A DNA stretch of 64,000 nucleotides from Holophagales bacterium (GTDB lineage: Bacteria; Acidobacteriota; Thermoanaerobaculia; Multivoradales; Multivoraceae), in contig VYDI01000032.1 of assembly GCA_009843505.1 (NCBI GenBank), positions 1 to 64,000 of the forward strand, read 5' to 3'. The position numbers and the translations under genes were made by a program. This document shows, in pieces, positions 43,335-50,702 of this stretch. The notes under the pieces were generated by a model, which saw only the letters and a program-made list of their open reading frames with translations, had not been told where the DNA came from and did no database searches. Every line of letters begins with the position of its first letter. Position 1 is the stretch's first letter.

Positions 43335-43511
43335 GTCGTCAGCGGCTCCGAGGGGGAGGGTCCCAGCGGACGCTTGCGCTCTCTGGGTGAAGGGGGTGCC
43401 GGCGCTCGCTTCGGTCGGCTGCGTTCCGCTGCGGCGTCGGTGACGGGAACGGTCTGGGGAGTCACTTGCCTCCAGCCCGCTGGGACCCTCCCCTTCGGAG
43501 CCGCTGACGAC
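43335..43511. mobile_element. MITE-like element with 35-bp terminal inverted repeats
   Basis: Left arm 43335-43369 starts GTCGTCAGCGGCTCC; right arm 43477-43511 ends GGAGCCGCTGACGAC. The arms are inverted copies with a single mismatch in 35 bases. The 107-bp interior carries no ORF of its own. Part of it recurs, diverged, at 81-160. No target-site duplication is obvious. The 307-base gap 43325-43631 holds this element and little else. Confidence 0.7.
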
Positions 43512-43631
43512 TGGACGACGTTGGCGAATGGCGCCAGCAGCGCATGGGCCGCGTGTCAAAGGAACTTGCTAGGGTCCGACAAGATCGTCGGAGAAGCTCC
43601 AGGAGGATGCCCCGGGCGTGGACGCTTGAAG

Positions 43632-44549
43632 ATGGGAGTCAGTCTCGTCGTCGCCGTCACGGACGGCCAGTGGTTCGACCGGCTGCGCCGAAAGCCGGAA
43701 CTGCCGGAGGTGAACTTCTGGGCTCCGAACCCCAGGGGCTTCCGGGCGCTTGAACGCGGCGAGCTCTTTCTGTTCAAGCTGCATGCACCCCACGATGTGA
43801 TCGTGGGAGGCGGCGTCTTCGCGTACGCCAACGTCCTCCCTTGCTCGCTTGCCTGGCACGCGTTTGGCGAGGCAAACGGTGCGGAATCGGCCGAGGAGAT
43901 GCGTCAGAGGATCGTCCGGTACCGCGGTCACGGCGGCGACAGTGGGCGCGACTTCGAGATCGGCTGCCGGATCCTGACCCAGCCCTTCTTCTTCGAAGAA
44001 CCGGACTGGATGGCCGCTCCCAACTGGTCGCGGAACATCGTGTCGCTTAAGACCTACAGCACCGACAACGCGGACGGTCTCCACTTGTGGGAATCGGTCC
44101 AGGACCGTTTGGGCCGCGCGAGCGTCCCGCACTTCGCGGAAGAGGAAGCCCGGTTTGGTGCGCCACAACTGATTCGTCCACGCCTTGGGCAGGGGACGTT
44201 TCGCGTTCTCGTGACGGACATCTATGGGCGCCGCTGCGCGGTCACGAGGGAGCGAACGTTGCCGGCCCTTGAAGCGGCGCACATCCGCCCCTATAGGCAC
44301 GGTGGAACCCATGAGGAACGGAACGGTCTGCTCCTCAGGCGGGACATCCACAGTCTGTTCGATGCGGGCTACGTGACGGTCACGCCGAATCTGAACTTCG
44401 AGGTCAGCGGCCGCATCAAGGAGGAGTTCGAGAACGGTCGGGACTACTACGCGTTGCACGGACGAAGGATCCACGCTCCGGTCGCGGCCAGGCAGAGACC
44501 CGATCCCGTCGCGCTGACGTGGCACAACGAGAACTGCTTCGTCGGATGA
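43632..44549 (+). CDS. HNH endonuclease with N-terminal PUA/EVE-like region
   Basis: A 305-aa protein. The C-terminal HNH_2-type nuclease domain has CAVTRERTLPALEAAHI with His217, Asn231 (NGLLLRRD) and His240 (DIHSLFD), the three canonical HNH positions. The N-terminal 150 residues (VTDGQWFDRLRRKPELPEVNFWAP, GELFLFKLHAPHDVIVGGGVFA, LAWHAFGEANG) look like a PUA/EVE-fold sensor domain, as found in modified-base restriction proteins. The frame extends back to 43374 through the inverted-repeat element, so the ATG at 43632 is preferred. It overlaps the next HNH gene as ATGA. GC is lower than in flanking genes. Confidence 0.82.
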   Translation: MGVSLVVAVTDGQWFDRLRRKPELPEVNFWAPNPRGFRALERGELFLFKLHAPHDVIVGGGVFAYANVLPCSLAWHAFGEANGAESAEEMRQRIVRYRGHGGDSGRDFEIGCRILTQPFFFEEPDWMAAPNWSRNIVSLKTYSTDNADGLHLWESVQDRLGRASVPHFAEEEARFGAPQLIRPRLGQGTFRVLVTDIYGRRCAVTRERTLPALEAAHIRPYRHGGTHEERNGLLLRRDIHSLFDAGYVTVTPNLNFEVSGRIKEEFENGRDYYALHGRRIHAPVAARQRPDPVALTWHNENCFVG

Positions 44550-45481
44550 GCATTCGCGTGAGTTCCGACGTCGACACAGCGAGGCGTCTGGCCGCATTCG
44601 AGCACGTGCAGTTGCTGAACGACGTGCATGGAACCCTCACGGCCAAGGAGCTGCGTCCCGGCTTCACATTCGAGGGAGAGCGGATACCGCTGGTCAATCC
44701 GCAGCGTGGAATCTTCAAGCCGCGGCAAATGCAGCACCTGCTCTCGATCAAGACGGTTGTTCCGCGTCCAGGAGGACGGGTCTGGTACGACGATCAGCTC
44801 ACGGCCCACAGCCAGATCTTCGAGAACGAGGAGTCCGTGGATTACGCGTTCATGGGGACGAATCCGAACGCAGCGGACAATCAATGGCTCCGTGAGGCAT
44901 TTGAGAACAACGTCCCGGTCATCTACTTCCTTGGGGTGGCTCCGGGTCGTTACCAGGCGCTGATGCCGACGTTCATTGCGGGCTGGGACAGTGGTGTGCT
45001 AACGGCGAAGTTGGTCTTCGGGCTTCCCGGTCAGCAGGAGGCTGCGACCCCTCAGGGTGCCGTAGAGCGCCGCTATGCGCTTCGCCTTGTGAAGCAGCGG
45101 CTACACCAGACCTCGTTCCGCGAAGCGGTGATCGCGGCCTACAGCGGGCGGTGCGCTGTATCCAAGTTGGCTGAACCGGATCTTCTCGACGCTGCGCACA
45201 TCATCTCGGACAGGGATGAGCTATTTGGGCAACCTGTGGTTCAGAACGGAATGCCGCTGTCGAAGCTCCACCATGCCGCCTTCGACCGTCACCTGATCGG
45301 TATCGATCCGGACTACGGTTTGCACGTCGCGGAACGACTGCTGGTGCAGAAGGACGGTCCGATGTTGGAGGCGTTGAAGAGGTTGAATGGGAGCAGGATT
45401 CGCTTGCCTCGTCGGAACGAGGACTTTCCCGACCGCGACCGGCTCGCTCGGCGTTTCGAGCTGTTCAAAGCTGCTGCCTGA
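44546..45481 (+). CDS. Second HNH endonuclease, coupled to the first
   Basis: A 311-aa protein with an HNH_2-type domain: CAVSKLAEPDLLDAAHI with His218, Asn234 (QNGMPLSK) and His243 (LHHAAFD). The N-terminal approximately 190 residues (LRPGFTFEGERIPLVNPQRGIFKPRQM, VWYDDQLTAHSQIFENEESVDYAFMG, NVPVIYFLGVAPGRYQALMP) form a recognition-type region found with such nucleases, unrelated in sequence to that of the first gene. It starts in an ATGA overlap (44546-44549), so the two nucleases are made together. No methyltransferase is nearby, which argues for modification-dependent or otherwise non-classical restriction. Confidence 0.83.
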   Translation: MSIRVSSDVDTARRLAAFEHVQLLNDVHGTLTAKELRPGFTFEGERIPLVNPQRGIFKPRQMQHLLSIKTVVPRPGGRVWYDDQLTAHSQIFENEESVDYAFMGTNPNAADNQWLREAFENNVPVIYFLGVAPGRYQALMPTFIAGWDSGVLTAKLVFGLPGQQEAATPQGAVERRYALRLVKQRLHQTSFREAVIAAYSGRCAVSKLAEPDLLDAAHIISDRDELFGQPVVQNGMPLSKLHHAAFDRHLIGIDPDYGLHVAERLLVQKDGPMLEALKRLNGSRIRLPRRNEDFPDRDRLARRFELFKAAA

Positions 45482-45495
45482 AGCCACGGCCGACG

Positions 45496-45567
45496 CCGAC
45501 CTTCGGCCGGAGCGTTTCTCCTCGCCGCCTGCGGCGGCAGCGGGCGGGGACGCCGGCGCACGCATTG
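45496..45567 (+). repeat. Composite hairpin repeat, full copy
   Basis: GCCGACCTTCGGCCGG, then GCCGCC-TGC-GGCGGC, then a degenerate GCGGGCGGGGACGCCGGC and GCACGCATT. It is the same order of hairpins as the reverse complement of 26861-26928. It follows the HNH pair. The 197 bases from 45482 to 45678 contain no gene. Confidence 0.65.
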
Positions 45568-45678
45568 TGAGACGCTCTAGCCGAGCACGGCTCCGGGCCG
45601 GAGATCGAGTCGCTGCCGTTGCTGGAGACGGCCCTGCCGGACGTCGGAGCTCAGTTCGCGAGTTGCCAGGTTCCCTAA

Positions 45679-46785
45679 TCAGTAATAGAGATTTGGGCCA
45701 AAATCGGGTATCCGGCCGGCTGCAGCCAGCACGCCCCATCTGTCCAGTGTGGCCTTCGCCCGGTCGGAGTCCCAGAATCTCAAGCAGAGCTTGAAGTACT
45801 CCAAGACGACCTCTCGTTCGCCGATCTCGAGGAGATCCTTGGCGAGTGACATGTTCGGCCCGAATGAATTGAGCTGGGGTGAACCCGTTGTGTTCCCGGC
45901 GGCAATCAACCGAGATCTCGCTTCTTCGATGTTGCCCGCTCGTAATGCAATCCGACCCAGAACGAGGTTGCCGTGGTGCACACGGTTGCCAGAGTTCCAT
46001 CCTGCCTCAGTGTTTTGCAGCATGAGCTCAGCATAATGATGGGCCTGGTCAAGCTGATCCGCCGAGAACGCTGCCTCCGCCAAGTAGTCTAGAAGTGAAT
46101 CCCGAAGCGAGTCGTCTGCAAGCGCGTACGCCTTTTGAAAGTGCTCCAGCGCCTTCTCAGAAGTCCCCGAATCGCCTCCCTCCGATCCCAGCGCTTCCAA
46201 GCTACTAAGGTGGCCGAGTTTCATCGGCCATTCCGGGTTGGTCGGATCGAGCGACTGGGCCCGCTCCAACATTTCGATGGAGGTCCTACGGTCTCCAAAC
46301 TTAAGGAAAGCGGCCGCGTGTCCCAACAGCCTGGTGTTCTCGGGTTCACGGTCGATCTGACTCATCCAGGCTCTCTTGGCCTCCGAATAGCCCTCCGAGT
46401 CAAGGATGTGGTCTATCTGTGAAGGAGGCGTTCCCAGGATTACCGACTCGGGTGAGTTGCGGATGAACCACAGCGCGTGTTCGCGTTTCGCTTCCTTCGC
46501 TGACTGATCGCGAAACGAACGCGACCCGCCGTAGTAAGCGAGAAGCTGCGTCCGCACGGCTACATCGCTCGGATCCATGGCCAGTTGCGCTTCGAGCGAT
46601 GCGACCTGTTCGGGCGTCAGGTTCCAGGCTGCCACGATGGCATCGTGGACACTCCTGTCGCTGGATGACCGCTCGGGGCTTTCTTCAGCCGGTTCAACGG
46701 ATTGCGCGGCAAGAGTCACCGGACAAAGACCAACGACAAGAACCGCGACCGTTTTGAGCATCAGAGGTGTTGAGGTCTTCATCAT
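45679..46785 (-). CDS. Exported TPR-type protein
   Basis: A 368-aa protein with a signal peptide (LMLKTVAVLVVGLCPVTLAAQ). The mature part consists of helical repeat segments of TPR character (TSIEMLERAQSLDPTNPEWPMKLGHL, SEKALEHFQKAYALADDSLRDSLLDYL, LVLGRIALRAGNIEEARSRLIAAG, AKDLLEIGEREVVLEYFKLCLRFW). It probably mediates protein contacts in the periplasm; no enzyme motif is visible. Its GC content is clearly lower (about 50-57% in the lines counted) than the neighbouring LLM gene. A perfect palindrome lies 33 bases upstream of the start. Confidence 0.8.
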   Translation of the reverse strand: MMKTSTPLMLKTVAVLVVGLCPVTLAAQSVEPAEESPERSSSDRSVHDAIVAAWNLTPEQVASLEAQLAMDPSDVAVRTQLLAYYGGSRSFRDQSAKEAKREHALWFIRNSPESVILGTPPSQIDHILDSEGYSEAKRAWMSQIDREPENTRLLGHAAAFLKFGDRRTSIEMLERAQSLDPTNPEWPMKLGHLSSLEALGSEGGDSGTSEKALEHFQKAYALADDSLRDSLLDYLAEAAFSADQLDQAHHYAELMLQNTEAGWNSGNRVHHGNLVLGRIALRAGNIEEARSRLIAAGNTTGSPQLNSFGPNMSLAKDLLEIGEREVVLEYFKLCLRFWDSDRAKATLDRWGVLAAAGRIPDFGPNLYY

Positions 46786-46817
46786 GGTCCTCCTCCCATC
46801 TCGTCAGAGCTAGTGGC

Positions 46818-46836
46818 ATTCCACCCGCGGTGGAAT
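46818..46836. promoter_or_regulatory. Perfect palindrome upstream of the TPR gene
   Basis: ATTCCACC-CGC-GGTGGAAT: an eight-base inverted repeat with a three-base centre, 33 bases upstream of the TPR gene start and 82 bases after the end of the LLM gene. It could be an operator, or the terminator of the upstream LLM gene; there is no T-run after it. Confidence 0.5.
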
Positions 46837-46917
46837 CTCGTGTCCGAGGATAACTGCTGCGTGTGAAGAGCGGGTGAAGCCGACGCCAGTCCGCCACCGC
46901 TGCTGCGTGGCGATGCC

Positions 46918-47934
46918 CTAGCCCAGCACGATCTCGGCCGCTTGCCGCAGTTCGTGCTTGCTCGCGGCGCCGACCATCAGTGTCGTCACGTCGCTGTCTT
47001 CGAAGGCCTGGAGGCGGTCCCTGATTCGCTCGGGTGGGCCGACGAGGGAGATCTCGTCGGCGAAGTCGTCGGGTACGGCGGCGACGGCTTCTTCGCGCTT
47101 GCCGGTCATGAAGAGTTCCTGGATGCGGAAGGACTCTTCTTCCCAGCCCATGCGGGCCATCAGTTCGCGGTGGAAGTTGCGTTCCTTGGCGCCCATTCCG
47201 CCGACGTAGAGGGCGAGGGACTGCTTGATCGGTAGCAGGGCCTCGGCGACGTCGTCGTGGACGCGGAGGCGGGCGCCGTAGGGGACTTCGAAGTCGTCGC
47301 GCCTGCCGGCCAGGGACTCGGCATAGACCTCGGGCCGGTAAGGCGAGTAGTAGAGGGGCAGCCAGCCGCTGCAGAGTTCGGCGGCGAGGGCCACGTTCTT
47401 CGGACCCTCGGCGCCGAGGTAGATGGGCAGGTCGGAGCGGAGAGGGTGGACGATCGAGCGGAGCGGCTTGCCGAGTTCCCAGGAGCCTGCTCCGGTGTAG
47501 GGGAGCGGGTAGTGCTCGCTGTGCTGGGTGACCGGTTCCTCGCGGGCGAGGATCTTCTGGATGATCTCGATGTAGGCGCGGGTGCGGGACAGCGGCTTGC
47601 CGAACGGCTGTCCGTACCAGCCCTCGACGACCTGGGGGCCGGAGACGCCGAGGCCGAGGATGACGCGGCCGTTGGAGAGGTGGTCGAGTGTCATCGCGTG
47701 CATCGCGGTGGCGGCCGGTGTACGCGCGGAGATCTGCGCGATGCCGGTGCCGAGGCGGATCTTCGAGGTATGGGCGCCGATCCAGGCCAGGGGCGTGAAC
47801 ACGTCCGAGCCCCATGCCTCCGCGGTGAAGACGCAGTCGTAGCCGAGGGCCTCCGCCTCGATGGCGACATCGAGGAAATCGGGGCGCGGTCCCGCGCCCC
47901 AGTAGCCGAGTTGAAGTCCTAGTTTCAGCGCCAT
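46918..47934 (-). CDS. LLM-class F420-dependent oxidoreductase
   Basis: A 338-aa luciferase-like TIM-barrel oxidoreductase, paralogous to the gene at 2014-3069: the blocks AEAWGSDVFTPLAWI, RLGTGIAQISARTPAATAMHAMTL and LGLGVSGPQVVEGWYGQPF are shared, as is the C-terminal GKREEAVAAVPDDF. The start is the ATG at 47934; the frame remains open to 48126 through repeat DNA. Monocistronic, with a hairpin repeat at its promoter side. The substrate is unknown. Confidence 0.87.
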   Translation of the reverse strand: MALKLGLQLGYWGAGPRPDFLDVAIEAEALGYDCVFTAEAWGSDVFTPLAWIGAHTSKIRLGTGIAQISARTPAATAMHAMTLDHLSNGRVILGLGVSGPQVVEGWYGQPFGKPLSRTRAYIEIIQKILAREEPVTQHSEHYPLPYTGAGSWELGKPLRSIVHPLRSDLPIYLGAEGPKNVALAAELCSGWLPLYYSPYRPEVYAESLAGRRDDFEVPYGARLRVHDDVAEALLPIKQSLALYVGGMGAKERNFHRELMARMGWEEESFRIQELFMTGKREEAVAAVPDDFADEISLVGPPERIRDRLQAFEDSDVTTLMVGAASKHELRQAAEIVLG

Positions 47935-47962
47935 GGGGCCGCACCCTAGCGCAGCAGGATCG

Positions 47963-48018
47963 TCGCCGCTACGCGGCCCAGCTTCCTGGAAGCCGGCGAG
48001 GACGCCGGCGCACTCAGT
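47963..48018 (+). repeat. Two-hairpin repeat
   Basis: GTCGCCGCTACGCGGC hairpin, GCCGGCG-AGGA-CGCCGGC (47992-48009) and GCACTCAGT. It nearly matches 28468-28525. It lies between divergent LLM and lyase genes, so it cannot be only a terminator in this position. Confidence 0.7.
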
Positions 48019-48061
48019 TCCTGCCGCGCCAGTTCCTGGCAGCGCTTGATAGCTTGCGGCC

Positions 48062-49255
48062 GTGCCGCTGAAGGACGAGTTCGACGCCCTCCGGATCGAG
48101 GACCTGGCGGCCCGCACCGGCTTCAAGTGGAGCCGCTACACCGCGAACGGCAGCGGCATCCTGCCGGCCTGGGTGGCGGACATGGACTACCCGATCGCGG
48201 AGCCGATCCAGCGCGTCGTGCGCAGTCTCGTTGAGAGGTCCGATCTCGGCTACTGCGAGCCGCCCGAGATCGGCAATCTGCCGGAGATCTTTGGCCGGCG
48301 GATGGAGGAGCAGCTCGGCTGGCCGGTGGAGCCGGAGCGGATCCGCTTCCTGGTCAACGCGCTCCAGGGCCTCGATCTCGCGGTCATGCTGGGCGCCAGA
48401 AAGGGCGAGGGGGTCGTGATTCAGACGCCGATCTACCCGCCCTTCCTCGAGGCGGTCTCCGGCACCGGCCGCCGGCTGGTCGAGTCGCCGCTCCGGCGGG
48501 GGCCGGAACGGTTCGAGATGGACCTCGATCTGTTGCGAGCGAAGATCGACAGGGACACTCGCGTGTTCATGCTCTGCAATCCCCACAATCCGAGCGGCCG
48601 CGTCTGGACTCGAAGCGAACTGGAAGCGGTGGCGGAGTTGGCGATCGAACACGACCTGATCGTGCTGGCCGACGAGATCCACAACGAACTCGTGTTCCCG
48701 GGCCACCAGCACACCGTGTTCGAGACCCTGGGGCCCGAAGTCAGGGAGCGGACGGTCACGATCACGTCGGCGACGAAGTCGTTCAACCTCGCGGGTCTTG
48801 AACTCGCGTTGCTGGTGTTCGGCAGCGAGAAGCTCAAGAAGCGGTTCGACGAACTGCCGCACTTCGTTCTCGCCCATCCCGGCATTCTCGGCGTCGAGGC
48901 GGCCCGGGCGGCCTGGAGTCGCGGCGGCCCATGGCTTGAAGAGACGATCGCCTATCTCGACGGGAACCGCGCGTTTCTGACGGACTTCCTCAATCGGCGC
49001 CTGCCGGGCATCGAGCATGGTCCGCAGGAGGCGACCTATCTCTACTGGCTCGATTGCGGCGGGCTCGACCTGCCGATGGCGGCCTCCCGGTTCTTCCTGA
49101 AGCGGGCGAAGGTGGCGCTCAACGACGGCGCGGAGTTCGGTCCGCCGGGCTCGCCGCTCGGATTCGAGCGCTGCACGCGGCTCAACTTCGCGACCTCGCG
49201 AGCCATCCTCGAGGAGATCGTGGAGCGGATGGCCGCCGCGGTGGAGAACGCCTGA
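48062..49255 (+). CDS. MalY/PatB-type PLP-dependent aminotransferase or C-S lyase
   Basis: A 397-aa fold-type I PLP enzyme. The N-terminal KWSRYTANGSGILPAWVADMDYPIAEPI is characteristic of MalY/PatB cystathionine beta-lyases. NPHNPSGRVWTR and LADEIHNELVFPGHQH bind PLP, and the Schiff-base Lys is in TSATKSFNLAGL. It may cleave cystathionine or other C-S bonds, or transaminate. Start GTG at 48062. The stop is shared with a CTG (CTGA, 49252-49255) that probably starts the following TPR gene. Confidence 0.9.
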   Translation: MPLKDEFDALRIEDLAARTGFKWSRYTANGSGILPAWVADMDYPIAEPIQRVVRSLVERSDLGYCEPPEIGNLPEIFGRRMEEQLGWPVEPERIRFLVNALQGLDLAVMLGARKGEGVVIQTPIYPPFLEAVSGTGRRLVESPLRRGPERFEMDLDLLRAKIDRDTRVFMLCNPHNPSGRVWTRSELEAVAELAIEHDLIVLADEIHNELVFPGHQHTVFETLGPEVRERTVTITSATKSFNLAGLELALLVFGSEKLKKRFDELPHFVLAHPGILGVEAARAAWSRGGPWLEETIAYLDGNRAFLTDFLNRRLPGIEHGPQEATYLYWLDCGGLDLPMAASRFFLKRAKVALNDGAEFGPPGSPLGFERCTRLNFATSRAILEEIVERMAAAVENA

Positions 49256-50697
49256 GGGAGCTGGCCACGGACAGGAAGCCCGACCGTCTACCGGCCGCCC
49301 TCTGCTTGCATTGGGGGCTTCTCGCCGGTTGTCTGCTTGCCGGGCTCCTGGCTCTGGGCCCGCCGAACCCGGTCTCCGCGCAGTCGTCGGCCGAGGCAGG
49401 CGGGGAACTCCCTGACATCGAGTGCCTGCGTCTGATGCGCCGGGCGCGAATCGCGGAGCTGACCTCCAGGACCGCCTCCGAGGTCGAGTGGCTCAAGCGG
49501 GCCCGAGAGGAGTGCAATGAGCCGACGGCGGCACTGGTCGGCCTGCTTCGGGCCGATCGGCGCAGCCCGTTGCCCGAGGGAGAGACTCAGGAGTACCGGC
49601 GGGAACTGATCGCCGCCATCGACGACCCGGCTTCCGCGCCGCCACCGGGGGTCGTGGAGTTCATCGCTCGCAGCGAGGAAGCGGACGAGGCAGTGCTGCG
49701 TGCGGCTTTCGGCCTGGTCGATCGGCTGCTGACGGACGGGGGTACGGACCGGAAGCGCCTGCTGCGTCTCAAGGCGCTGCTCGACCAGCGTCTGGGCCGG
49801 CCCGCGGACGCGACGGCGGCCCTCGTCGAGTTGCGAAGCCTCGAACCGGCAAGCGAAGAGATTTCCTGGGCGCTGTTGCGCCTGTTGATCTTCCAGGAGC
49901 GGTGGGACGCGGTCGCGAATCTGCTGGGCGAGATGGCGGAGGAGGGCGGCGCGTCCATTCGGTCGCTCTATGCGCGGGCGCTGGCCAGGGCCGGCCGCGT
50001 TGACGACGCGAACAGGCAACTCGAACTCCTGGCGGAAGAGATCGATCCGAACGATGCCCTGGCGCTCGGCGACTACGCTGCCGACGTGCTGGCGGCGGCG
50101 TGGAGTCTCCGGGACTCCGGCCGTCTCGTGGAGGCGGAAACGCTGTTCCGGCTCGCGGAGAGGCACGCCCCGGCACGGAGCTGGGCCAGGGTCGAGGCCC
50201 GGGCAGCGCTTGTTCATCTGTACGGTACCGCCGAGGAACGGGCCGCCCACGATCAGGCCGCGGCGAATCGGTGGCAGTACGTCACGGACCCCCAGTCGCT
50301 TCTGAACGAAGGCGCCAACCAGTTGAGCGCCGGGAACTTCGACCAGGCCATCGAACTGTTGAAGCGCGCCGCGGAAGAGCTGGGGCACTTCGAGGCGGTC
50401 TGGTACAACCTCGGCTTCGCGGCCTATCGGGCCGAGCGCTGGGAGGAGGCGTTTCAGGCTCTCGACCGGGCCGCTGAACTGAACGATCAGCGTGCGGACA
50501 ACTTCTTCTTCAGCGGTCTGGCGCTGATCGAACTCGAGCGGTGGAACGAGGCGGTTCCACGGCTCCTGCGGACGGTGGAACTCGATCCCGAGCGGCGGCT
50601 AGCTCACTACAACCTGTGGGTTTGCTACCGGGTGCTCGGCCGCGCGGCGGAGGCGGCTCGCCACCAGGCGGCATACGACGCACTGGGCGGCCTCTAG
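49252..50697 (+). CDS. Exported tetratricopeptide-repeat protein, probable CTG start
   Basis: About 481 aa. After a hydrophobic segment (LLAGCLLAGLLALG, cut near VSAQ) it is a helical repeat protein, with clear TPR units at the C-terminus (SLLNEGANQLSAGNFDQAIELLKRAAEELGH, FEAVWYNLGFAAYRAERWEEAFQALDRAAEL, DNFFFSGLALIELERWNEAVPRLLRTVELDP, RRLAHYNLWVCYRVLGRAAEAARH). No ATG or GTG lies in frame near the signal peptide. The choices are a CTG at 49252 overlapping the upstream TGA, which gives a positively charged n-region (RELATDRKPDR), or a TTG at 49306 without a ribosome-binding site. I favour the CTG. Confidence 0.78.
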   Translation: MRELATDRKPDRLPAALCLHWGLLAGCLLAGLLALGPPNPVSAQSSAEAGGELPDIECLRLMRRARIAELTSRTASEVEWLKRAREECNEPTAALVGLLRADRRSPLPEGETQEYRRELIAAIDDPASAPPPGVVEFIARSEEADEAVLRAAFGLVDRLLTDGGTDRKRLLRLKALLDQRLGRPADATAALVELRSLEPASEEISWALLRLLIFQERWDAVANLLGEMAEEGGASIRSLYARALARAGRVDDANRQLELLAEEIDPNDALALGDYAADVLAAAWSLRDSGRLVEAETLFRLAERHAPARSWARVEARAALVHLYGTAEERAAHDQAAANRWQYVTDPQSLLNEGANQLSAGNFDQAIELLKRAAEELGHFEAVWYNLGFAAYRAERWEEAFQALDRAAELNDQRADNFFFSGLALIELERWNEAVPRLLRTVELDPERRLAHYNLWVCYRVLGRAAEAARHQAAYDALGGL

Positions 50698-50702
50698 CGG
50701 AT

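Noticed and set aside
43374..43631. N-terminal extension of the first HNH gene
   Set aside because: The upstream part of the frame is the inverted-repeat element, so its translation is fortuitous; the ATG at 43632 begins the conserved domain.
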